Source of the DNA: Bacteroidales bacterium
Lineage (GTDB): Bacteria > Bacteroidota > Bacteroidia > Bacteroidales > P3
DNA length: 45,753 nt
Assembly (NCBI GenBank): GCA_017645585.1
Contig: JAGCOF010000049.1
Span: 1-45,753 of the forward strand
Direction of reading: 5' to 3'
Numbering within the stretch: position 1 is the stretch's first letter; each line of letters opens with the position of its first letter. The position numbers and the translations under genes are program-made. Shown here in pieces: positions 31,164 to 40,600 of the stretch. The notes under the pieces were generated by a model, which was given only the letters and a program-made list of their open reading frames with translations, made no database searches and was not told the DNA's origin.

Positions 31164-34045
31164 ACGATATTGATAATCTTCTTGGGTACAAATATCACCT
31201 TCTTGGGTTCTCCCGTCAGCCATTTGGCGCTTTCGGGGGCAGCCTTCACGGCGGCGATGGCGTCGGCTTGGGTGCTGTCGGCCGGCAGGTCGATGGTGAA
31301 ACGCATCTTGCCGTTGAACTGCACGGGATACTTCACCGTGTCCTCCACCAGATACTGCGAGTCGCATACGGGCCATTGGGCGTCGCAGACGCTGCCCTCG
31401 TGACCCAGCTGGTGCCACAACTCCTCGGCGATATGCGGGGCGAAGGGAACGATGAGCACCACCAGCGGCTCGAGCACCTCGCGGCTGGCGCACTTGAGGT
31501 CGGTCAGTTGGTTGGTGGCAATCATGAAGGTCGACACCGCCGTGTTGAGCGAGAAGCGCTCGATGTCGTCGGTCACCTTCTTGATGGTTTGGTGCAGCAC
31601 CTTGAGCTCCTCTTTGGTGGGACCTGCCTGGCTCGTCTGACCTGTCAAACTATTGTCATACAGTTTCCAGAACTTCTTCAGGAAGCGGTGCACACCCTCG
31701 ATGCCGTTGGTGTCCCACGGTTTTGCCTGTTCCACAGGGCCGAGGAACATCTCGTAGAGACGCAGCGTGTCGGCTCCGTAGCGCGCCACCAGGTCGTCGG
31801 GGTTCTGCACGTTGTACATGCTCTTGCTCATCTTCTCCACCTCCCAGCCGCAGATATACTTGCCCTCCTCCAATTCGAAGCGGGCCTCCTTGAACTCGGG
31901 ACGCCACTCGCGGAAGCGCTCGATGTCCAGCACGTCGTTGTCCACGATGTTGATGTCCACATGGATGGCGGTGACGTCGTTCATGTCCTTGATGAGGCCC
32001 TTCGAGATGAAGAGGCCCGTGTCGGCCTTCGAGCGATAGACGAAGTTCGAGCGGCCCTGTATCATGCCCTGGTTGATGAGCTTCTGGAAAGGCTCTTCCT
32101 TCACGGCCATGCCGATGTCGAAGAGGAACTTGTTCCAGAAACGGGCGTAGATGAGGTGGCCGGTGCCGTGCTCGGCGCCACCCACATAGAAGTCCACATT
32201 CTGCCAATAGCCGACGGCCTCTTTCGAGAAGTAGGCCTCGTCGTTCTTCGGGTCCATATAGCGCAGATAGTATCCGCTGCTGCCTGCAAAGCCGGGCATC
32301 GTGCTCAGCTCGAGCGGGAAGACGCTCTCGTTGTCGATGGCCGAACAATCGACCACGGTGTTGGTCTTGGTGTCCCAAGCCCATTTCTTGGCGTGTCCCA
32401 GCGGCGGCTCGCCCGTGGCGGTGGGCTTGAACTCGCTCACCTCGGGCAGCTCCAGCGGCAGACACTCCTCGGGGATGGGATAAGGCCGATCTGCCTTGAA
32501 ATAAATCGGGAACGGCTCGCCCCAATAGCGCTGGCGGCTGAAGATGGCGTCGCGCAGACGGTAGTTGACCGTCCTGTGTCCGATGCCCATCTCCTCGATG
32601 CGGTCGATCACCGCCTTCATGGCCTCCTTCACCTTCATGCCGGTCACAAAGCCGCTGTTCACCGCGTAGCCCGTCTTGGCGTCCATGCTCTCCGTCCATG
32701 TGGCGGGGTCGCTCACCGCATCCTTCTCCACCGACACCACCTGGCGTATCGGCAGCCCGAAGTGGCGCGCAAAGGCGAAGTCGCGGCTGTCGTGGGCCGG
32801 CACCGCCATAATGGCGCCCGTACCGTAGCCGGCCAGCACATATTCGCTCACCCAGATGGGGATGCGCTCCTCGGTCAGGGGGTTGACCGCATAGGCGCCG
32901 GTGAACACTCCGCTCACCCGCTTCACCTCGGCCTGCCGCTCGCGCTCCGAGCGGTTCTTGGCCCAGGCCACATAGTCCTGCACCTGCTGGCGCTGCTCGG
33001 GGGTGGTAATCCGGTCTATCAGCTCATGCTCCGGACACAGCACCATGAAGGTGACGCCGAAGATGGTGTCGGGACGGGTGGTGAAGATTTCGAAGCTCGG
33101 CACCGGCTGCGGGTCGCACTGCTGCATATAGGCCTGCGCGCCCGGCAGCACATTGGCGTTGCTCTTCACGTCGAGCGGGAACCACACCGCGGCGCCCTCC
33201 GAGCGGCCGATCCAATTGCGCTGGATCTCCTTCAGCGAGTCGGTCCAATCCACCTGCTCCAGGCCGTCCACCAGGCGCTGGGCGTAGGCCGTGATGCGGA
33301 GGCTCCACTGACGCATCAGCTTGCGCTCCACGGGGTAGCCGCCGCGCACCGAGAGGCCGTTCACCACCTCGTCGTTGGCCAGCACCGTGCCCAGCTCGGC
33401 GCACCAATTCACCGCCGTGTCGGCCAGGTAGGCCAGGCGGTAGTTCATCAGCACCTGCTGGCGCCGCGCCTCGTCCCACGAACGCCACTCCCCGGCCGTG
33501 AAGTCCAGCGCCTCGGTGCAGGCCGCGTCGAGCCCCTCGGTGCCCTGCCGCGCGAAGCGCTCCACAAGACTGCTGATGGGCAGCGCCTTGCCGGCCGTGT
33601 TGTCATAATAATGCCCAAACAGCTGCAGGAAAGTCCATTGCGTCCACTTATAGTACCGCGGCTCGCAGGTGCGCACCTCGCGGTCCCAATCGAAGCTGAA
33701 GCCAATCTTGTCCAGCTGCTCGCGGTAGCGGGCGATATTCTTCTCCGTCGTCACCGCCGGGTGCTGGCCCGTCTGGATGGCATACTGCTCAGCCGGCAAC
33801 CCGTAGGCATCGTAGCCCATCGGATGCAGCACATTGAAGCCCTGCAGGCGCTTGTAGCGCGCATAGATGTCGCTGGCTATATAGCCCAGCGGATGACCCA
33901 CATGCAAACCCGCCCCCGACGGATAGGGAAACATGTCCAAAACATAGTAGTGCGGCTTGGCGCCACCATTGGAAACATGATACACTCCATGCTCGCGCCA
34001 ATAGTTTTGCCACCGTGGTTCAATCTCTCCGAAATTGTAATCCAT
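31157..34045 (-). CDS. leuS: Leucyl-tRNA synthetase
   Basis: LeuS charges tRNA-Leu in the cytoplasm. The 962-residue product from ATG 34045 (an alternative ATG lies two codons upstream) has the class I motif HVGH at residues 48-51 in [17 protein letters not shown], the editing CP1 domain with [13 protein letters not shown], and the second class I motif KMSKS at about 738-742. The C-terminal anticodon-binding helices ([21 protein letters not shown]) are complete. A promoter lies 45 bases upstream, and nusB overlaps its end, so leuS-nusB-DUF1573 and the genes beyond may form one long unit. Confidence 0.97.
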   Translation of the reverse strand: MDYNFGEIEPRWQNYWREHGVYHVSNGGAKPHYYVLDMFPYPSGAGLHVGHPLGYIASDIYARYKRLQGFNVLHPMGYDAYGLPAEQYAIQTGQHPAVTTEKNIARYREQLDKIGFSFDWDREVRTCEPRYYKWTQWTFLQLFGHYYDNTAGKALPISSLVERFARQGTEGLDAACTEALDFTAGEWRSWDEARRQQVLMNYRLAYLADTAVNWCAELGTVLANDEVVNGLSVRGGYPVERKLMRQWSLRITAYAQRLVDGLEQVDWTDSLKEIQRNWIGRSEGAAVWFPLDVKSNANVLPGAQAYMQQCDPQPVPSFEIFTTRPDTIFGVTFMVLCPEHELIDRITTPEQRQQVQDYVAWAKNRSERERQAEVKRVSGVFTGAYAVNPLTEERIPIWVSEYVLAGYGTGAIMAVPAHDSRDFAFARHFGLPIRQVVSVEKDAVSDPATWTESMDAKTGYAVNSGFVTGMKVKEAMKAVIDRIEEMGIGHRTVNYRLRDAIFSRQRYWGEPFPIYFKADRPYPIPEECLPLELPEVSEFKPTATGEPPLGHAKKWAWDTKTNTVVDCSAIDNESVFPLELSTMPGFAGSSGYYLRYMDPKNDEAYFSKEAVGYWQNVDFYVGGAEHGTGHLIYARFWNKFLFDIGMAVKEEPFQKLINQGMIQGRSNFVYRSKADTGLFISKGLIKDMNDVTAIHVDINIVDNDVLDIERFREWRPEFKEARFELEEGKYICGWEVEKMSKSMYNVQNPDDLVARYGADTLRLYEMFLGPVEQAKPWDTNGIEGVHRFLKKFWKLYDNSLTGQTSQAGPTKEELKVLHQTIKKVTDDIERFSLNTAVSTFMIATNQLTDLKCASREVLEPLVVLIVPFAPHIAEELWHQLGHEGSVCDAQWPVCDSQYLVEDTVKYPVQFNGKMRFTIDLPADSTQADAIAAVKAAPESAKWLTGEPKKVIFVPKKIINIVC

Positions 34046-34090
34046 AATCATTCAATCCTTTATAGCGGCCATATACCTTGACCGTAAAAA

Positions 34091-34122
34091 GCAAAGATAC
34101 AAAAAAAGTAGAAAACAACAAA
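34091..34122 (-). promoter_or_regulatory. Promoter of leuS
   Basis: On the minus strand TTTG (34119-34122), 19 bases, then TATCTTTGC (34091-34099) is a consensus Bacteroidota promoter. It lies about 45 bases upstream of the leuS ATG. Confidence 0.85.
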
Positions 34123-34192
34123 GTAAAAAACAAAGTAGTACAGGACAAATACATTAAAAGGATAAAAAAACGACCTTTGTACCACCACCGCG

Positions 34193-34258
34193 GTAGTCGA
34201 TGGGTAGTCGATGGGAAGTCCTTGGTAAGTCCTTGGTAGGTTCTTGACAGGACTGTAG
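34193..34258. repeat. Period-11 array upstream of leuS
   Basis: Six units in exact 11-base steps: gtagtcgatgg twice, gaagtccttgg, taagtccttgg, taggttcttga, caggactgtag. It lies between the TIGR04076 gene and the leuS promoter. Only weak mirrored pairing is seen (AAGTCCT with AGGACTG). Confidence 0.8.
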
Positions 34259-34278
34259 ACAGGCGTCATTCGAGGACA

Positions 34279-34578
34279 CTACACCCGTTCCAACAGGAAA
34301 CTCACCGGCCGGAAACCGTCGTTGCAGCTAATCATCGCGCTGTGGGGGTTCTGCATCCAGCCGTCGTAGAAGTTGCCCCTACCGGCAGCCAGCTCCTGCA
34401 CAAACCACCGTATGCTCTCCCAAGCGCTGTCACACAATCCCTCAGGCTTCTCTCCACCATGCGCCACCCACGCCTGCCCTTCCCTTACGCTGCAGGCATG
34501 CTCTATGGGGTTCTCATAGAGCGCCTGCAGGTCACGGTAGTCAGCCTTGCGGATGACCGTTATCTTCACATCGTACAT
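34279..34578 (-). CDS. TIGR04076 family protein
   Basis: This is a 99-residue cytoplasmic protein starting MYDVKITVIRKADYRDLQALYE, with CSVREGQAWVA, PEGLCDSAWESIRWFVQELAAG and the closing block ISCNDGFRPVSFLLERV. That pattern of conserved Cys-Asp, a Trp-rich helix and a C-[NT]-D-G-x-R-P-V end matches TIGR04076. The family's function is unknown; the conserved cysteines suggest metal or redox chemistry. It follows the NdvB-like gene with a 31-base gap filled by a period-7 array that sits 6 bases before the ATG. Confidence 0.88.
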   Translation of the reverse strand: MYDVKITVIRKADYRDLQALYENPIEHACSVREGQAWVAHGGEKPEGLCDSAWESIRWFVQELAAGRGNFYDGWMQNPHSAMISCNDGFRPVSFLLERV

Positions 34579-34583
34579 TTTTT

Positions 34584-34625
34584 GTTTTACATTTCGCGTT
34601 TTACGTTTTTCACTTTCCTATTTCA
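34584..34625. repeat. Period-7 array between NdvB-like and TIGR04076 genes
   Basis: Plus-strand units gttttac, atttcgc, gttttac, gtttttc, actttcc, tatttca follow in seven-base steps. They overlap the last codons of the NdvB-like gene (EIGK, stop) and reach the start of TIGR04076. Confidence 0.7.
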
Positions 34626-37600
34626 ATCTCATGCACCTGTCCGTCGTCGACCAGATCGATAACAGTCGGGATGACCGCTTGTCCAGAGGTCACTTTGATA
34701 ACATACGTACTGCTTCCATGACGGTAGCGGAGGGTGTAGCCCTGCCACTCGGAGGGGATGTGCGGGTCAATCGTGAGCCGGTCGCCCTCCTTGCGGAAAC
34801 CGAGGATATTCTCGATGCCGGTCTTGTAAGCCCACGAAGCCGAGCCGGTGTACCAAGTCCAGCCGCCGCGCCCCGGATGCTGCGGGTTGCTGTAGATGTC
34901 GGCCGCGATGCAATAGGGCTCCACCTTGTACTTGAGCACATCGGCCAACGTCTGGGTACGGTGGACGGGGTTGATGAGCGAGTAGAGATAGTAAGCCTCA
35001 TCGATTCGTCCCTCTTTCAGCTTGGCCATAATGTACCACATGGCGCCGTGGGTATACTGTCCGCCGTTCTCGCGCACCCCCTCGGGGTAGTTCATGATAT
35101 AGCCCGGCGAGGGGTTGGAGTTGCGGAACGCAGGCGTGAGCAGCTGGATGATTTCGTGTTCACGGTTCACCAGGCGACGGTCCGTCTCGCGCATGATGGA
35201 GGCTTTCTGTTCGGGGGTGGCCACATCGGTCAGTATGCTCCACGCCTGGCAGATGAGGTCAATCTGGCACTCCACGCTGTTGCGGCTGCCCATGGGGTCG
35301 CCATTGTCGTACCAAGCGCGCAGGAACCAGGCGCCGTCCCAGGCCGAGCGCTGGATGGCGTCGACAAGCCCGCGACGGAAGGCCGACAGCTCCTCGCAGT
35401 AGGACAGGTCGGCGCCAGGCGTCATCTGGGTGAGCTGCTCCATCTTGGGCAGCAGGTCGGCCAGGAAGAAGGCCACCCACACACTCTCACCCTTGCCGCC
35501 CACTCCTACGGAAGACATGCCGTCGTTCCAATCGCCGCAGCCCATCAGCGGCAAGCCGTGGGCGCCGATGCGGCTCATGGCGCGGTTCATCGAGCGTCGC
35601 AGATGCTCGTAGAGGCTGACGCTGTCGCTGCCGACGGTGTAGTTGACTCCGCGCTCGGCCTCGTCGGGACGCAGCTGTTCGGCCTGGCAGAAGGGCACCT
35701 GCTCATTGAGGATGGAGGTGTCGCCGGTCACCTTCACATATTGGTAAGTGACGAAGACGAGCCACAGGTAGTCGTCGCTGAAGGTGGTGCGAGCGCCCAT
35801 CTTCATGCTCTCGTGCCACCAATGCAGCACATCGCCCTCGGCGAACTGATGCGCCGCGTGGTCGAGTATCTGGCGGCGCGCATAGGCGGGGTCTCTGTAG
35901 AGCAGCGACATCACATCCTGCAGCTGGTCGCGGAAGCCCGTGGCACCGCCCACCTGGTAGAAGCCCGCACGGGCGAACAGGCGCGAAGAATAGACCTGGT
36001 AGAGATACCACCGGTTCAGCATATAGTTGAACGAACGGTCGGGCGTCTCCACCTGGATGTGGGTGAGGCGGTCGTCCCAGAAAGCGACAACCCTGTCGTA
36101 TTCCTCATTGATGTTTTTGATAGTGCTCTGTGGTGTGTAGCCCCCGTCCGATACAGCCATGACGAAGGCCAGCTCCTTCTCGCTCTGCGCGGCAATGTCG
36201 ACCGTAAGCCCCAGCCGCTTGCGGTTGGGGTAGTTGAGGCTGACATCGGTCAGAGGTTCGGTGGCGGAGAGCAGCACCCACGAGTCGCGATAGACGGGGT
36301 GGTAGACATTGCGCACACGCAACGTGTTCGAGGCCTCGTCCCATTCGGAATAGAGGTAGCGCGCCGTCCGCTCCTCGCTGTCGCCGAGGACCAGCTTGTA
36401 CACCATGTCGAGCTGCACCTCCTGCGGCCTGTCCAACTTGTTCTCCAGCCTAATCTGATAGTACTTCTCCATCCTCTCCACCGCCACAAAGACCCTCACA
36501 TTGACCTTCAGGTCGTCGTATTCGGCGTCGAAAGCCGACCACCCCTGGCTGTGGCGCGCAGTGGCGGGAACGAACTGCCGACGGCCGATGAGCAGCATCT
36601 CGCTGGCACTGTCGCGCACCATGTCGTTGCTCCAACCCGTGAGCTTGAACTGCTGCGCATTGCGCGCAAAGGTGAAGCCCGACATCGTGCTGCTCACCAC
36701 GCAGCCGAACTGCGGATTGGCAATCACATTCACCCACGGCATCGGCGTATTGGTGTTGGTCACCACATAGTCGCGCCCCTCACGGTCGAACCCGCCGTAT
36801 TGGTTGTAGTAATCCAGCGAACTCCACACCCGGAACTCGCGTTTCGGTCGCAACGCGGGATACTCTATCTTGTCCTGATAATGCTGGTTGGCCGCCTCCA
36901 GGCGCTCCAACTGCTGTTCTATCGTCAGGCCCTCGCCCGTGTCGAACACCAGTCGCGCCACGGTGCGCAGCAACACGCGCTCCTCGCGGCTCACATCGCT
37001 CCCGTCCAACACATACACCTTGCCGGCAACGCTATGGGTGCTCCACAGGTGCTCAGTGTCGGCCATATTGCGGATGAAATGGGTGAGGCTGTCGTGCTCG
37101 TCTCCAACGGCGTCGTTGATTATCACCAAATCGAGCATCATACCATGCACCTTATAGTACTCGAAGGCACGCAGCATCTCCTTGGCAAAGCCACTCTTGG
37201 CCATACTGTCCACTTCCATGAGCACAATGGCAAGGTCGCCGCTGATGCCAAACCGCCAGAGGCCACTCTGCGACAGGGTGTTCTGGGCCAAGAGCTGTGG
37301 CCGGTCATTGCCGAGCGTAGCCGTTTGGCCTATATATTTGGCAATGTTGTTGTATAGACGCATGTGCACTCCTTTGAGGGTCGACATGCTGGTGCGCATG
37401 TTGTTGAACACCGAGGCCGTCTCAAAGGCATAGTTCACATCCATTGCCGACCGATATTGCTCAACCACATGCAGCAACTGTTCCTTACTCTTGGCAAAGG
37501 CTGTCATTACATAGACCTCCACCTCCTTTCCGGCAGGCACCAGCACACGGCGGCGCATACTCATCACCGGGTCGAGCGTGGTGCCCACGGTGCCCGTAAG

Positions 37601-40600
37601 GGTGCGGTGACTCTCAATGATATCGGCATGGGCCAAACTGCCTCCACGACCAAGGAATTTAAGCCTCGAGGTCTCATATTCCACCCTATTATCTGTATCT
37701 TGCTCCTCCGTCTCAGTGCCTTCTATCCACAATTTATGCAATACATAGTGATGAACCCCAGCAGAAGCCGGGCGGCTGAACACCAGCGCCTGATGGCCGG
37801 CATCATATTCCGACCGTATCTTCATGGCGTTGAACACACGATGACTTTCGTCTTCGCCTCGCGGTGACAGCACTACTTCGCCGTACGTCGTCAGCTCCAA
37901 CTCGACATCCTCATTCGTGTTGTTTGTGAACGTATAACGTCGCAGTTCGGCCATGTGATCCTTCAGCACGGTGATTTCCGTCTGGGTCTCTATGCCTCCG
38001 TCTCTTCGCAGGAAGCCTATCTTGTCGCTAGCAAAGCTCACTCGGTAGCCATCAGGCAACACATCCAACGGGGCATACGTCGCTGACCACAGGCGGTCGT
38101 CCCTCAGGTTGCGTATAAACAGGTAGCACCCGTAATGGTCTGCGCTAACCTTGCGGTAGCGGTTGATGAGTATATTCCTATAGCGCGAGAAACCACTGCC
38201 ACGGTCGTTCAACATCACGGTATATTCCCCATTGCTCACCACTCCAATCTCCGGCACATTGGCCACACCGTCATACTCGCGCGCATCACTCTCTGTCTGG
38301 ACTTTTGAGTACTGGTAACGCTTGTACTTGGTCACTTTCAGGTCGATATACGGCTTCACCTGCGCCTTCTCCTTCAGCAGCGTCTCCATACTCCGCATAA
38401 CCGGCGCCTGCATAAAGTAGTGCTGCAGGCAATGGTCACACAGGTAGTTGGCCAGCGAGGCGAGTATCATTCCCTGATGGTGTGCATAGTGTGCCCGCAC
38501 CGCCACATGGTCCTCCGCATCGTAGCTCTCATAGAAACCAAACTCGTCATACATCCCCATCGACCTAAACCGACACATATTCTCATACACCGCGCGGTCG
38601 TCCACCCCAATGGTCATCAACGAACTGTAGGGCGACACGACGATGCGGTCGGGAGTGGTGTTCTGGAATTTGAGATAGGGAACGCCAAAAGCATGGTATT
38701 TGTAGTTCTGTGCATCGTCCAGCTCGTTGTAGGCCGTCTCGGATATACCCCACGGGAGTTTTTGGGTTTGTTTTTGGGGTTTTGCGTTTTTGACGAAGGC
38801 GCGTTGGGCACGCAGGGCGAAGCTGTAGGTCTCGTCCATCAGGGTGTGGCGATAGGTGGGCAGGAAGATGAGGGGCATGAAATATTCGAAGAGGGTGCCA
38901 TACCACGAGGCGACGCCTTTGTAGCCACGATACTGCACCAGCGTCTTGTCGAGGCAAAACCAATGCTTGTAGGGCGCGTCGCCCTGGGCGATGGTGAGGA
39001 ACGAGGTGAGGCGGGCCTCGGAGGCGTAGTTGTTGTAGTGGTAGGGGAGCAGGCAGTGCGCGCCGTGGTCGTAGCCGATGCTGAAGACGTCGAGCTCGGG
39101 GTTGTAGAGCTTGGTGAAGTCGGTCTCGTCGATGAGGCGCTGCACCCGGGCGGCGAGCATCGCGGGGTGGGTGTCTGCTGTTTCGCTTTGCGCCGTCGGC
39201 GTCGCGCTTTGGGCAAGCCATCCTTTGACCACATGGAGGCAGGCGACGAAGTTGCCCGAGTCGCAGGTGCTGATGAAGTAGTTGGGCAGGGCCTTGAGCG
39301 AATGGATGTCGTACCAGTTGAAGAGGTGGCCGTTCCACTTCTCGAGCCTGGTCACTGTGTCGACGATGTGTTCCAGCCGCCGCACGGCCTCGTCGTCGGT
39401 GATGTAGCCCAGCCGGGCGGCGCTGACCACGGCGGTGAGCGAGTAGCCGATGTTGGTGGGCGAGGTCTTGTAGTCGGTCAGCGGCTCGCGCCCCAGCTGG
39501 TAGTTGTCGGGAATCAAGTAATGGGTGTCTGGGGTAATGAGGGTGTCGAAGAAGTGCCATGTGTCTTTGGCCAGCCGGCGCACCTCGTCAGTCTCCTTGG
39601 CGTTGAGGGTGTGCCTGTCCTGCGGGAACTTGCGGCCCAGCCGGTACATCAGCAGCGGCGCTCCGCACCACAGCAGCACGCAGAAGAGGGTGGCACCGGT
39701 GGTGAACGCCGCCGAGGCCGTGGAGGTGTGGACGGAGAAGAGGCAGAGGAGGATGAGCGCCGCCGAGGCCACGTAGTTGAACCAGAACTTGCCGAGGTAG
39801 TCGCCCATGGTGCCTTTGGTGCTGCGGGCGGCTTCGTCGCTGGTAATCCAGGCCAGCAGGTCGCGATGCGAGAACCACATGCGGTAGCAGGCCCGCACGG
39901 CGGCATCGGTGTACATCCAGGCCTCTTTGGGCAGCAGTGCGAACTGCACCATGGAGCGGTAGAGTATCACCTTGAAGCCTCGCATGAGGGTCATGTAGTA
40001 GCGGTAGCGTTTGCCGAACCGCGGCAGGGTGGTTATCTGCCCGATAATGAAAAACACTATGGGGCTGGCCACAGCGACGAGCGCTATGAGGACGTAGCAG
40101 GCGGGGTTGAGGGGTGAGAGGTGAGAGGTGAGAAGTGAGAGCGTGTAGCCGGCGAAGATGGTCAACATCAGCGCCAGGCTCAGCACCGAGCGGCGCAGGT
40201 TGTCGAATATCTTCCAGCGGCCGATGGTGTTCACCTGGTTTTTGACGCGCTCGCCCCGCTCGTTGCGCACGGTGTCCTTGAGCCAACCGATAATCTGCCA
40301 ATCGCCACGCGTCCAGCGGTGGTGGCGCTTGGCGTCGTCGATGTAGTTGGAGGGGTTGTCGTCGAAGAGTTCCACATCGTTGATGAGGCCGCAGCGGATG
40401 TGGCAGCCCTCGAGCAGGTCGTGGCTGAGGATGAGATTCTCGGGGAAGGTGCCCTTGAGTACCTGCTGGAAGACGCGCAGGTCGTAGATGCCCTTGCCGC
40501 AGAAGGAGCCCTCGTTGAAGATGTCCTGATAGAGCTCGAAGCTGGCAGTGGTGTAGACATCCAAGCCCCCCAAGCCGGCCATAAGCTGGGCGTAGCGGCT

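Noticed and set aside
31268-37357. Two plus-strand open frames of over 900 codons (31268-34081 and 34547-37357)
   Set aside because: They are shadows of leuS and the NdvB-like gene, whose conserved motifs run on the minus strand. Their composition is His/Val/Gly/Leu-rich and without domains.
39165-39215. Possible fifth array in the NdvB-like gene (cgctttg twice, 21 bases apart)
   Set aside because: Only two units match and intermediate units do not, so it is too weak to count.
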